Of a stretch of 64,000 nt of DNA, positions 26,413 to 35,186 are shown piece by piece (positions within the stretch are counted from its first letter, which is position 1; the number at the start of each line of letters is the position of its first letter). This DNA is from Planctomycetota bacterium (GTDB taxonomy: Bacteria > Planctomycetota > Phycisphaerae > UBA1845), in assembly GCA_016200265.1 (NCBI GenBank), contig JACQFE010000046.1:1-64000 (forward strand). The letters run 5' to 3'. Made by a program: the position numbers and the translations under genes. A model generated the notes under the pieces. That model saw only the letters and a list, made by a program, of their open reading frames with translations. It had not been told where the DNA came from and made no database searches.

Positions 26413-27588
26413 ATGCAACGATTGCGTCGCTCTTTCTTGCGCGTCGTTTGGTTGGTCCTTGGCATATCGTTAATGGCGTCAGTCGGCTGTCGCGGTCAGC
26501 GCCACAAGGGTGACACTGAATCAGGCGGGCATCCGGGCAGCCCCGGCCGTTCCACTTCAGGCGATTCCTCGAAGCCCACGCTTCGACCCACGGTGCGCAT
26601 GCGCACGAACATGGGCGACATCATGCTCGAACTGGATGCGGAGAACGCGCCGAACAACACCCTCAATTTCCTCGACTACGCGAAAGACGGATTCTACAAC
26701 GGAACTGTTTTTCATCGCGTGGTGAAAGGGCGGCTGATTCAGGGCGGTGGTTATACGGCCTCATTCGATGCCAAGAAGGAAGGGCTGCGTCCGGGTGTTC
26801 GCAATGAATCCGTCGTCGGGCTTACCAACTCCCGTGGTACCATCGCGATGTTTCGAAAACCGAATGAGCCGAATTCGGGCCAGTCGCAGTTCTTTATTAA
26901 TGTCGCCGATAACGCCGAGTTGGATCGGATCCGCGACGGCTATGGATACTCGGTGTTTGGCCGGGTGGTCGGCGGAATGGATGTTGTCGACAAGATTCAA
27001 AATGTACCGGTGGGCGTGAATCCGAAGTACGCCGCGGGTCGAAACCCAGTGGTTCCCGAGAAGTTGGTCATTGTTCAGTCCGTCGAACTGAAGACGCCGT
27101 TCGATCGCGACAAGGCCGTCGTTCTGGCGGAAAATTTTCGAAATGAATATCAGCGAAAGCTCGAAGCGCGCACAGCCGAACTTGAGCAGAAATCGGGCAA
27201 TAAAGCCGTCATTCTCGACTCCGGCTTGCGTTACGTGGATTTTGTGATGGGCAAGGGCGCGTCGCCGGTGCCCACGGATACGGTGGAAATTTATTATCGC
27301 GGAACGCTGTTGCTCGATGGCACGGAATTCGACACTTCAGAAAAAGACGGACAGCGGACGAAGAAAATGGCCATGTCCAGCATGCTGCCGGGTCTGCAAC
27401 AAGCAATGAGCACGATGTGCGAGCACGGTCGGCGAACGATTATCGTGCCATCGAATCTCGCGTTCGGAGCGTATGGCCAGCCGGGGAAAGTGCCTCCGTA
27501 TGCGACGCTGATGTTTGACATTGAGTTGAACGAAGTCAGTCGCGAGCCCATCGAACCGCCAAAGCTCGAACGTGTTCCGGAGCCATAA
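26413..27588 (+). CDS. lipoprotein dual immunophilin: cyclophilin-FKBP fusion, FKBP site degenerate
   Basis: ATG 26413 gives a lipoprotein signal: basic start, hydrophobic core and lipobox LMASVGC with Cys26. A TTG at 26356, overlapping the previous gene, is possible but would bury the signal. Residues about 58-225 are a cyclophilin with intact FHRVVKGRLIQGGG and SQFFINV. A charged helical linker follows, then an FKBP domain (about 258-375): YYRGTLLLDGTEFDTS is conserved, but the pocket Trp is lost (SMLPGLQQAM) and the pocket Tyr is Phe (LAFG). The FKBP part may therefore be a chaperone rather than an isomerase. It is 391 residues, exactly like its neighbour, which it follows by 46 bases: an ancient tandem duplication in which one copy became membrane-anchored. 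Confidence 0.85.
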   Translation: MQRLRRSFLRVVWLVLGISLMASVGCRGQRHKGDTESGGHPGSPGRSTSGDSSKPTLRPTVRMRTNMGDIMLELDAENAPNNTLNFLDYAKDGFYNGTVFHRVVKGRLIQGGGYTASFDAKKEGLRPGVRNESVVGLTNSRGTIAMFRKPNEPNSGQSQFFINVADNAELDRIRDGYGYSVFGRVVGGMDVVDKIQNVPVGVNPKYAAGRNPVVPEKLVIVQSVELKTPFDRDKAVVLAENFRNEYQRKLEARTAELEQKSGNKAVILDSGLRYVDFVMGKGASPVPTDTVEIYYRGTLLLDGTEFDTSEKDGQRTKKMAMSSMLPGLQQAMSTMCEHGRRTIIVPSNLAFGAYGQPGKVPPYATLMFDIELNEVSREPIEPPKLERVPEP

Positions 27589-27766
27589 TCATTAGTTGGC
27601 GGCGGGTTGCTGCTGCGATTCAGGAATTGTGGGGCCGTTCCCAGTTCTCTGAAGCCGGATCTCGGAAATCACCAGCAATGCTGATTCTCGCGGATACTGC
27701 GCCATTTCGTCGGGACGAGGACAGCGATTTGAGTGTATAATCATGCGGGTATCAATGGAGCATCGC

Positions 27767-29368
27767 ATGGCTTTCCTGCCCGCTCATTCAAGTCGATTTC
27801 ACCAAGTCCTACTGGTCGCGGTCATGCTGTTTTGCAACAACCAGGCCAGATCCCAACAGGCGGCGCACCGGCAAGTCGCAAATTCGCGAAAAGAGGCTGA
27901 ATCAGGTGGTGGAATTTCGCCAATGGTCGTGACGGCTCCTGCGGCGACGATTGTGTATTTAAGGCACACCGGAGCGTATTGGGCGATTGGCCCGGCGGTC
28001 AACGAAGTCACGGAAATGATGCAGGAAGTTGGCTCGAATGGGCCGCTCTTGATTCGCTACAATAGCAATCCTCGGAACACACCTCCTGATCGTTTGGAAT
28101 TGGACATTGGTTTTTTCGTGGCCGATCCACCGCGCGTCGAGTCGCCGTTTGAAATTGAATTCCTGGATTCGAGACAGGCGGTTTCCTTGAAAACAAGCGC
28201 GCCTCCTCGCGCCAACGTGGGGCAAATTCAATTTCTTCACGAGTGGATCGAACAGCATTCGCTTGAAGAATCCGGGCCAACATTTGAGATCTGGGCGCTG
28301 GATATGAACCCGCAGGGCGCGACCATTTCTCAGTCCGAATTGCAAATTCCGGTCACTGCGTGCTCCACGCCGGTGCTTGGCTACGACAGTCCCATGGTTC
28401 GGCCGTCCGCGAATTCAATCGCAGGGCGCATCAGCAACAAGACCGGAGCTGCCAAGTCGGAACGGGATATGGAATCACATCGGATTAGAGCTGAGGAGTC
28501 TCCGGTCATACATCGCGAAAGGGAAGAAAGCGGGCCTCGAGCTCCGGTCGTATCCTCCAACAACGAAACATCCGCAGTTGTCGAACGCAATTCACACTCG
28601 GGTCTTGGTCGTCCGGCCAATGAACCAAGGCCGCTAGCACCGTTTCCCGGCAACATCACGGATCCGGAGGAAATGCGGAAGATCATCGAGCAGGCATGGG
28701 CCAATCGTTGGAAGCTGGATTCGGATTCGCCGCGAGAAGCGGAAAGATCATCCGCCTTCGCCCCGGCATTTGGAAATCCAACGAATCCGCAAGGCGCGAA
28801 CTCAACGATTTCTTCCAAGACAAAATCGCAAAATGCTCCAGAGGTGGAGAAACCGAACGAGGGTGCTTCGGCGCGGCTTGCGGAATCGACGTCGAAACGA
28901 CTGGGCGATCCATCGACAATCACCATCAGTCATCTGCTGGACACGGAAAACTACACGTCGCTCGCGGAGCGGATTGTTCCGGAGGCCAAGCGAATCCATC
29001 CTTCGTTGCAGATTTGGCTGGGTCAGGTCGTATTTCGCGTGAGCGCGGTTGCCAACGGAATGCGAAAAAATTATCAAGGACAGGCTGATGAATTGTCTGT
29101 TTTCGCGGAAAAATTGAAGAATCGATATCGCGAGGTGTCGAAAGATTTCAATTTAGACGCGGCGGACCGCGATCCTGGTTTTGAGTTGGGGAGTCAGATT
29201 GCAGACCGGAAAGCGCAAGTCATGCGCAATCTGGACCGTCTGATGGGTAAGATAGGAATGAAAACCACGGATTCTGACGCTGCCAGAATTGAGCTGACTG
29301 TGATTCTCAATTCCACGTCAGGTGTGCTGAAGGATGGGGAATCCGCAGGTGAGAAAAAAATACATTAA
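27767..29368 (+). CDS. exported protein with GyrI-like effector-binding domain, function unknown
   Basis: Three in-frame ATGs exist (27743, 27758 region and 27767). ATG 27767 has GGAG six bases upstream, and a TATAAT at 27736-27741 would place transcription start beyond the first ATG. Residues 1-30 are a signal peptide (FHQVLLVAVMLFCNNQ). Residues about 50-190 read VYLRHTGAYWAIGPAVNEV, then YNSNPRNTPPDRLELDIGFF, the pattern of GyrI-like/AraC effector-binding domains, which normally bind small molecules in the cytoplasm. Residues 200-380 are polar and probably disordered. The C-terminal part (385-533) is helical and charged, with a weak coiled-coil look. Role unknown; a periplasmic small-molecule sensor is a guess. 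Confidence 0.6.
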   Translation: MAFLPAHSSRFHQVLLVAVMLFCNNQARSQQAAHRQVANSRKEAESGGGISPMVVTAPAATIVYLRHTGAYWAIGPAVNEVTEMMQEVGSNGPLLIRYNSNPRNTPPDRLELDIGFFVADPPRVESPFEIEFLDSRQAVSLKTSAPPRANVGQIQFLHEWIEQHSLEESGPTFEIWALDMNPQGATISQSELQIPVTACSTPVLGYDSPMVRPSANSIAGRISNKTGAAKSERDMESHRIRAEESPVIHREREESGPRAPVVSSNNETSAVVERNSHSGLGRPANEPRPLAPFPGNITDPEEMRKIIEQAWANRWKLDSDSPREAERSSAFAPAFGNPTNPQGANSTISSKTKSQNAPEVEKPNEGASARLAESTSKRLGDPSTITISHLLDTENYTSLAERIVPEAKRIHPSLQIWLGQVVFRVSAVANGMRKNYQGQADELSVFAEKLKNRYREVSKDFNLDAADRDPGFELGSQIADRKAQVMRNLDRLMGKIGMKTTDSDAARIELTVILNSTSGVLKDGESAGEKKIH

Positions 29369-29568
29369 CATAAATCATTGTTAGAAAATAGGTTACTGCA
29401 GTCCATGTAGACCTTCCCCGCCGGTGATTCGTTCATGGAAAGAATTCGATTGCGACGAAAAGCTAACTTGCGGGAATAAAGAAGCATCTGTATCTTGGGC
29501 TGATTGCACTGGTCGCTTCGGGTCAGCGCGGTTCTCGGTCCGACCAGAGGGAAAATGAGAGTTATTCG

Positions 29569-30735
29569 ATGAATGATGGATCGACTACGGCTTCTGCCGT
29601 ATCGCCGGCGAGGGGCACATCGGCATCGTCGGCAATAAATAATGGAAATGGCTTTGGGGCTTATCTGGAGTTTGAAAAGCCTCTTCAACGAATCCAAATC
29701 GACATTGAGGAAATGGAACGCGACCAGAACGAAACCGGTCGCGACCATTCTCAGGATATTGCACAGCAGCGATCGCGCTGGAAGGCGACGCTCAAGCGGC
29801 TTTATTCCAATTTGACGCCGTGGGAGACGGTTCTTGTTGCGCGACATGCCAAGCGCCCGCTTTCCGTGGATTACGTCAAGGGTGCGTTTCGCGATTTCTG
29901 CGAGCTGCACGGCGACCGCACGTTCATGGATGATCATGCCATCTCAGGCGGCTTCGCACGTATCGGGAGTCACCGCGTCATCGTGATCGGCCATAACAAA
30001 GGCAAAGACATCAAGGAGCGGATGAGCTGCAATTTCGGTTGCGCACATCCTGAAGGGTATCGCAAGGCGCTTCGACTTATGCGGCTGGCGGAGAAGTATT
30101 CGCTGCCGGTGGTTTGTATGATTGATACGCAAGGAGCATATCCCGGCATCGGGGCCGAAGAACGCGGGATTGCTTATGCAATCGCTGTCAATTTGATGGA
30201 AATGTCGCGGCTCAAGACGCCGATCGTGAGCATTGTCATCGGCGAGGGCGGCAGCGGCGGGGCACTAGGCATCGGCGTCGCCGATCGAGTGGCCATGTTG
30301 CAACATGCGTTTTATTCCGTGATTTCTCCGGAAGGCTGCGCGGCCATCCTCTGGAAGACGGCCGAACAGCGCAAGCACGCGGCGGAGGCTTTGCGACTTA
30401 CTTCCAAAGACCTTCAGCAACTAAATGTGATCGATGACATCATTCCGGAGCCGGTGGGCGGGGCCCATCGCGATCCGGAGGCCGCCGCGGCGAATCTTGA
30501 AAAATACATTGTCTCCACGCTCGATGAGCTGAAGCGCACGAAAGTTGATGCGTTGGTTGCGCGCCGGCAGAAGCGGCTGCGCACCATCGGTGGGTTCTTT
30601 GAGGATCCGGGCGACATTGTTCGAGCCTCGGAAAAGAAACGTCCGCGGCAGACGACGCATCGAGTCTCGCGCCTCGCGGAGCGATTTGGATCACGAGAGT
30701 CGTCTAAAATCATCGGTACCGGCGCGACGCGCTAG
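29569..30735 (+). CDS. accA: acetyl-CoA carboxylase carboxyltransferase subunit alpha
   Basis: Transfers the carboxyl group from biotin to acetyl-CoA in the first committed step of fatty acid synthesis, with AccD. The 388-residue protein carries the full AccA signature: LEFEKPLQRIQIDI at the N-terminal helix, HGDRTFMDDHAISGGFAR, NFGCAHPEGYRKALRLM, IDTQGAYPGIGAEERG, GEGGSGGALGIGVADRV and ISPEGCAAILWK. It is longer than the usual 320 residues because of about 28 extra polar residues at the N-terminus and a basic C-terminal tail rich in Arg and Ser. No zinc-ribbon AccD partner lies in the window. A family-B repeat directly follows it. Confidence 0.95.
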   Translation: MNDGSTTASAVSPARGTSASSAINNGNGFGAYLEFEKPLQRIQIDIEEMERDQNETGRDHSQDIAQQRSRWKATLKRLYSNLTPWETVLVARHAKRPLSVDYVKGAFRDFCELHGDRTFMDDHAISGGFARIGSHRVIVIGHNKGKDIKERMSCNFGCAHPEGYRKALRLMRLAEKYSLPVVCMIDTQGAYPGIGAEERGIAYAIAVNLMEMSRLKTPIVSIVIGEGGSGGALGIGVADRVAMLQHAFYSVISPEGCAAILWKTAEQRKHAAEALRLTSKDLQQLNVIDDIIPEPVGGAHRDPEAAAANLEKYIVSTLDELKRTKVDALVARRQKRLRTIGGFFEDPGDIVRASEKKRPRQTTHRVSRLAERFGSRESSKIIGTGATR

Positions 30736-30742
30736 AAGCATT

Positions 30743-30814
30743 GTCATTCTGAGGTTGCCATCGGCGACCGAAGAATCTGTGGTCACGAGATGCTTCGGTG
30801 CGCTCAGCAAGAGA
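30743..30814. repeat. BIME/MITE-like palindromic repeat, family B copy 2
   Basis: Begins GTCATTCTGAGGTTG and contains GAAGAATCTG and GAGATGCTTCGG, ending GCTCAGCAAGAGAC. It shares both ends and interior blocks with 1448-1514 but is more diverged on the right. Located eight bases after accA. Confidence 0.7.
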
Positions 30815-30938
30815 CGCGCCACGATCCCCACTTCGAGTCCTTTTTTGGGGTTTGATTCCTGCACGGCGCCGGTTCATGCACGCATTGGCATTGTCGCTAT
30901 AATCATTGCGGCATTTGAGCCAAGGTGAGCGTGCGATC

Positions 30939-31865
30939 GTGGAATTAACCGTACTTGATCGAAGCAATTCGGAACGCCCGGGTCGGCGGCTTCCGCCATG
31001 GCTTAAGCGGCCTCTGCCGAGCGGTGATTTCAGCCGAACGGTTGATGTTGTCGCGGGAAGCGGCGTGGCCACCGTCTGTAAGGAAGCACGCTGTCCTAAC
31101 CTCTCCGAGTGCTGGTCAAAGCGACACGCGACGTTCATGATCCTGGGTGACCGCTGCACGCGGCGGTGTCATTATTGCGCCGTCGAGACCGCCCGCCCCG
31201 ATCCACCTGCGGAAGATGAGCCGGATCGATTGGCGGATGCCGTAGCGAAATTGCAGCTTCGCCACGTGGTCATCACGGCCGTCGCGCGCGACGATTTGGA
31301 CGACGAAGGCGCGGGTCATTTCGCACGATGTGTGACTGCGATTCACCAGCAATGCCCAACAACCACGGTCGAAGTTCTGCCGGCGGATTTTCACGCCCGG
31401 CACGACTGCATTCGTGTTCTGTGCGACGCCGGCCCGGAGCTATACAACCACAATCTCGAAATGGTCGAACGTCTCACGCCGCAAATTCGGCCACAGGGGA
31501 AATATCGTCGTTCGCTCGACGTGCTGCGGATTGCGAAGGAGATCGCGCCGCATATTCTCACCAAGTCCGGCGTGATGGTCGGCCTGGGTGAGACGATGGA
31601 CGAATTGCACCACGCCTTTCGCGATTTGCGCGATGTTGGCTGCGATGTGCTCACCGTCGGACAATATTTGCAACCCACACTCGATCGCCACGCGCCAGTG
31701 GTGAAATACTATCGACCGGAAGAATTCGACGAGCTTGGCGAGGCCGCGCGAGCGATGGGTTTCATCAGCGTGGCCTCGGGGCCGTTTGTTCGATCAAGTT
31801 ACAACGCGGCCGAAGTGTTCGAGGAAAGCCGACGGCGACTACGTTCGACAATTGTGGATGTGTAG
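30939..31865 (+). CDS. lipA: lipoyl synthase
   Basis: Radical SAM enzyme that inserts two sulfurs into the octanoyl group on lipoyl domains. GTG 30939 is chosen: AAGGTGA lies ten bases upstream, and TTG 30906 has no site. The 308-residue protein has both LipA clusters: auxiliary [4Fe-4S] cysteines in CKEARCPNLSEC (47, 52, 58) and the radical SAM CTRRCHYC (73, 77, 80). It also has HVVITAVARDDLDDEGA, VEVLPADF, LYNHNLE, TKSGVMVGLGE and the C-terminal RSSYNAAE with the serine that ligates the auxiliary cluster. No lipB is visible nearby. Confidence 0.95.
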   Translation: MELTVLDRSNSERPGRRLPPWLKRPLPSGDFSRTVDVVAGSGVATVCKEARCPNLSECWSKRHATFMILGDRCTRRCHYCAVETARPDPPAEDEPDRLADAVAKLQLRHVVITAVARDDLDDEGAGHFARCVTAIHQQCPTTTVEVLPADFHARHDCIRVLCDAGPELYNHNLEMVERLTPQIRPQGKYRRSLDVLRIAKEIAPHILTKSGVMVGLGETMDELHHAFRDLRDVGCDVLTVGQYLQPTLDRHAPVVKYYRPEEFDELGEAARAMGFISVASGPFVRSSYNAAEVFEESRRRLRSTIVDV

Positions 31866-31933
31866 GTTACTAATTGGCAGCGGATTCTGAAAGGTGAAAT
31901 CATAGTGCGCGAGTCGGCAGGGAGTTACGGAAA

Positions 31934-32923
31934 ATGGGCCAGATTCCCGAAGATGTTCACACAACGCTGCGTGTGGGTGGCGGTTTGACACGAATACCAC
32001 CTCAAGAAGCTCGGGAGAGCATAATCGATCCACCAAGCGACGCACCCATCCGACGAGGACTTCGCTTTTCCCCGACGACTAGGCTATTGGGACAACTTGA
32101 ACGCCTCGCCAAGGCCAGATTCTACATCCGTGAACTGACCGATGACGATGTGATCAGTGCTCCAGGACCAGAAAGCTATTGGATTGTTGCTCAAAGCGTG
32201 AATGCGAGCAGCGAGATCGAAGGTGAGCATGTTCAGGCCCAATATCTAGAGTTGGTCCTAGCTCCGCGTTCCACAATTAGAGAGGAACAGTTGGACGCTG
32301 AGGAGACTATGCGCCTCAAAACGACACGTTCGATCATCGATGCTTGCTATTGGGCGCTACAATATAAGGATCCAACTATTGTCAGTTACGAGTTCGTCAT
32401 GGATTTGCATCGACGAATGTTCCTGAGCACGCACTCTGGGATCGCAGGAAAGCCAAAGAGCAAGGATGTATGGATACGTGGCGCCGGATATAACGTTAAG
32501 ACGCTTCCCCCCGCCAAGGTCGATGAAGCGCTGAAGGCACTATGCGCTCGCACGACGCAACAATTTGTTTCTGGGCATGACTCTTCTGAGACTTCGATGT
32601 TCCTTTGTGCGGCCGAATTTGTTTGCGATTTTCTGGTGATTCATCCCTTTGCGGACGGAAACGGAAGAACATCGAGGATCTTGTCAACCTACTTGCTAGA
32701 ACGCGCGGGATATCACTTCGCACGTTACTATCCGCTTGAACAAGTCATTCTGGAAACGAAGCCTCGGTACTATGAAGCGCTTTTCCAGGCCCAACGACGT
32801 TGGTATCACTCGGACGAGGACATCACGGTATGGATTGAGTACTACACTTCGTCGGTCTTCGAGCAATGGGAACGGGCTCTTCGTCGCGTGCGCGAACAGT
32901 CTCGTCGGGAAATGCCGCGGTGA
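31934..32923 (+). CDS. Fic-domain protein (AMP transferase-like) with N-terminal inhibitory motif
   Basis: A 329-residue Fic/DOC protein. The catalytic motif HPFADGNGRTSR (237-248) is complete (HPFx[D/E]GNGRxxR), so it should transfer AMP or a related group to hydroxyl side chains of target proteins. The autoinhibitory helix is in the same chain: SSEIEG at 92-97 matches [S/T]xxxE[G/N], making it a class II Fic that is held off until relieved. The flap and ATP segments (RGAGYNV) follow the family pattern. No partner antitoxin gene is needed or seen. Its base composition appears slightly less GC-rich than its neighbours, compatible with horizontal acquisition. Targets unknown. Confidence 0.9.
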   Translation: MGQIPEDVHTTLRVGGGLTRIPPQEARESIIDPPSDAPIRRGLRFSPTTRLLGQLERLAKARFYIRELTDDDVISAPGPESYWIVAQSVNASSEIEGEHVQAQYLELVLAPRSTIREEQLDAEETMRLKTTRSIIDACYWALQYKDPTIVSYEFVMDLHRRMFLSTHSGIAGKPKSKDVWIRGAGYNVKTLPPAKVDEALKALCARTTQQFVSGHDSSETSMFLCAAEFVCDFLVIHPFADGNGRTSRILSTYLLERAGYHFARYYPLEQVILETKPRYYEALFQAQRRWYHSDEDITVWIEYYTSSVFEQWERALRRVREQSRREMPR

Positions 32924-32966
32924 TTCACTGTGTGGCGGCTCATGCGAGCGCCGAAGAAGCGATTGA

Positions 32967-33650
32967 GTGAACGAGCCAATTTGCGGAAAATTCATTGTAC
33001 TCGATGGACCCGATGGGTCTGGCAAGTCTACGCAGCACGGCCGCCTGGAAAAACGATTATTGTCGCTGGGAATCGAAGCGGTTTCATGCAGGGACCCGGG
33101 CGGCACGGACATTGGGAACCGAATTCGTTCGATCCTTCTCGATTTTGATCTTAGCGAAATGGACGTCAATTGCGAAACCATGCTTTTCATGGCATCGCGA
33201 GCACAGTTGGCATCGGAAGTGATTCGTCCGGCATTGGCCGTGGGCAAAACGGTGCTCTGCGATCGATATGTGACTTCAACTTGTGCGTACCAGGGAGCCG
33301 CTGGCTACGATCCCCATCGGGTAATTGAACTGGCGAAATATGCACTCGATGGACTCTGGCCTGATGTCACGATCATGTTGGACATTGATCCGGAATCGGG
33401 ATTCGGAAGGATCGGTCGAGGTCCTCAGCATGCCGGCAAGAACAGAAAAAACGGACAACCTGAACTGTTTGTAGGATCGCAGCCCGATGCGATGGAAGCT
33501 CGATCAATCGAATTTCATCGACGCGTTCGCGCTATTTTTTTGGAACTTCATTCGTATTACCCAACGCCGGTGATTACTGTCAATGCGGGCGAACACGTTG
33601 ACGCCGTTGAAGCGCGGATTTGGGAGGCGTTGAGCGGTGTCCTTGCTTGA
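32967..33650 (+). CDS. tmk: thymidylate kinase
   Basis: Phosphorylates dTMP to dTDP. The 227-residue protein starts at GTG 32967. P-loop GPDGSGKST (14-22), a variant RDPGGTDIGNRIR in place of the usual RxPGGT segment, CDRYVTSTCAYQGAA carrying the DR motif, and PDVTIMLDIDPESG near the lid region are all present. The lid has a lysine/arginine-rich insertion (GKNRKNGQPELF). It overlaps the start of holB by 14 bases, the standard tmk-holB arrangement for replication supply. Confidence 0.9.
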   Translation: MNEPICGKFIVLDGPDGSGKSTQHGRLEKRLLSLGIEAVSCRDPGGTDIGNRIRSILLDFDLSEMDVNCETMLFMASRAQLASEVIRPALAVGKTVLCDRYVTSTCAYQGAAGYDPHRVIELAKYALDGLWPDVTIMLDIDPESGFGRIGRGPQHAGKNRKNGQPELFVGSQPDAMEARSIEFHRRVRAIFLELHSYYPTPVITVNAGEHVDAVEARIWEALSGVLA

Positions 33651-34761
33651 GGTTCAATTTCAGCCGCAGGCCCAGCGGATCCTGCGACACTCGATTGCTT
33701 CGGGTCGGATTCCCCATGCGTACATATTTCATGGTCCTGATGGTGTGGGAAAGGAGCTATTCGCGCTTGGTTTGGCGGAGATTTCACTTTGCGCCAAGCC
33801 GATCGATCACAGGTTTACGGGTGCCCAATTGGAATCGATCGGTGCGGATGCGGTTCGCACCGGCTGCGGACGATGCGATGATTGTCGAATGCTTGCGGCC
33901 GGCACTCACCCGGATTTTCATCTCATCACTCGTCAGCTCCATCGCGAGCATCCCGATCCGGAAGTTCGCAAGCGTCGCGGACTGGAAATTACGGTCGATG
34001 TGCTGCGGCATTTCGTGATGGATCGCGTGGCGCTGACGCCGAAATGCGGCCGGGCGAAGATTTTTGTCATTCGCGAGGCGGAAGAAATGACCGTTCAGGC
34101 GCAGAATGCGCTGTTGAAAACATTGGAAGAGCCTCCGCAAAACACAATGATCATTCTGCTGACTCGATCGGTGGATCGCCTCCTTGCAACAACGCAATCG
34201 CGATGTCAATTGGTTCCCTTTGGAACATTGCCGATTGGCTTCGTCAAGGAGCGGCTGCGGGCGTTGCGTCCCGACGCCGTGAGCAAAGTCGTCGAATGGT
34301 GTGCAACCGCTTCGGATGGAAGCTTGGGGCGAGCCATTTTGCTATTTGATCTCGAACTTCATGCCGCGTTTGGGCGGATTCACGTCAGCTTGGATCATCT
34401 CTCTGATTCGCGAGATGAGGCGGTGGTTAAGCAATGGACTGAGGAGGCCAAGGCCCTGGGGGAGCGGCTTCGTGCCGATGACCCGGAAATGACGGATGCG
34501 GAAAGCACTCGGCGCGGGCTCAGTGAAGTCCTTCAACTTGCGGCGAGGTCGTATGATGAATCGCTTCGAGATTTCAGCGGCCAGGGCAGTGATTCGGATG
34601 AGGCGGAAATGGCGGCCGCCGCCATTGATCGACTCGCGGAAGCGGAGCATCAATTGGACCTAAACGCAAACACGCAACTGGTGATGGAAGTTCTGATCGG
34701 CGAACTGAAAGCACTGGGTGAGCGTCCGCTTGAACGCGCGGTCGGAGGCGGCTTACAATGA
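33637..34761 (+). CDS. holB: DNA polymerase III subunit delta'
   Basis: Part of the clamp-loader complex. GTG 33637 lies inside the 3' end of tmk. Residues 31-40 form the degenerate P-loop FHGPDGVGKE of delta'. Four cysteines at 52, 77, 80 and 83 (CGRCDDC) make the zinc module. AEEMTVQAQNALLKTLEEPP and LLTRSVDRLLATTQSRC are conserved AAA+ segments, including the SRC motif. The C-terminal third is helical and variable, as in the family. It overlaps ridA by four bases (ATGA), so tmk-holB-ridA is one transcription and translation unit. Confidence 0.9.
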   Translation: MSLLEVQFQPQAQRILRHSIASGRIPHAYIFHGPDGVGKELFALGLAEISLCAKPIDHRFTGAQLESIGADAVRTGCGRCDDCRMLAAGTHPDFHLITRQLHREHPDPEVRKRRGLEITVDVLRHFVMDRVALTPKCGRAKIFVIREAEEMTVQAQNALLKTLEEPPQNTMIILLTRSVDRLLATTQSRCQLVPFGTLPIGFVKERLRALRPDAVSKVVEWCATASDGSLGRAILLFDLELHAAFGRIHVSLDHLSDSRDEAVVKQWTEEAKALGERLRADDPEMTDAESTRRGLSEVLQLAARSYDESLRDFSGQGSDSDEAEMAAAAIDRLAEAEHQLDLNANTQLVMEVLIGELKALGERPLERAVGGGLQ

Positions 34762-35186
34762 CTGAAACTGTCATCAGTGATCGCGCGCCAGAGCCTGTCG
34801 GGCCATATCCTCATGCCCGTCGAGCCGGCGATTTTCTTTTTCTTTCGGGCATCGGCCCACGGACGCGAGGGAGCAAGGAAATTCCGGGCGTCATGTTGGA
34901 TTCGGCGGGCACCATCAAGTCGTATGACTTTGAAATTCAATGTCGCTCCGCGCTCAATAACGTGCGCGCAATTATCGAAGACGCCGGTGCAAAGTGGGAT
35001 GACATTGTTGATGTCACTGTGTTTCTCACGAATATGAGAGATGATTTTCAGGTGATGAATCGAGTCTACGGCGAGTATTTCAAATCCAATCGCCCTACGC
35101 GGACGACGGTAGAAGTGACCGCGTTGCCGACTCCGATCGCAATTGAATTGAAGGCCGTCGCGTATCAACCACTCCGTAAGTCGTAA
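34758..35186 (+). CDS. RidA/YjgF family enamine-imine deaminase-like protein
   Basis: A 142-residue RidA-family protein. PEPVGPYPHARRAGDFLFLSG at the N-terminus, ALNNVRAIIEDAGAKWDDIV and the closing segment RTTVEVTALPTPIAIEL follow the family. The Arg that contacts the carboxylate is present in RTTVEV. The insert between strands (GPRTRGSKEIPGVMLD) and the trimer-type ending resemble the 2-aminomuconate deaminase-like subgroup rather than classic RidA. It probably clears reactive enamines. The start overlaps holB by ATGA. Its last 22 bases overlap the 3' end of pheT on the other strand. Confidence 0.85.
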   Translation: MTETVISDRAPEPVGPYPHARRAGDFLFLSGIGPRTRGSKEIPGVMLDSAGTIKSYDFEIQCRSALNNVRAIIEDAGAKWDDIVDVTVFLTNMRDDFQVMNRVYGEYFKSNRPTRTTVEVTALPTPIAIELKAVAYQPLRKS

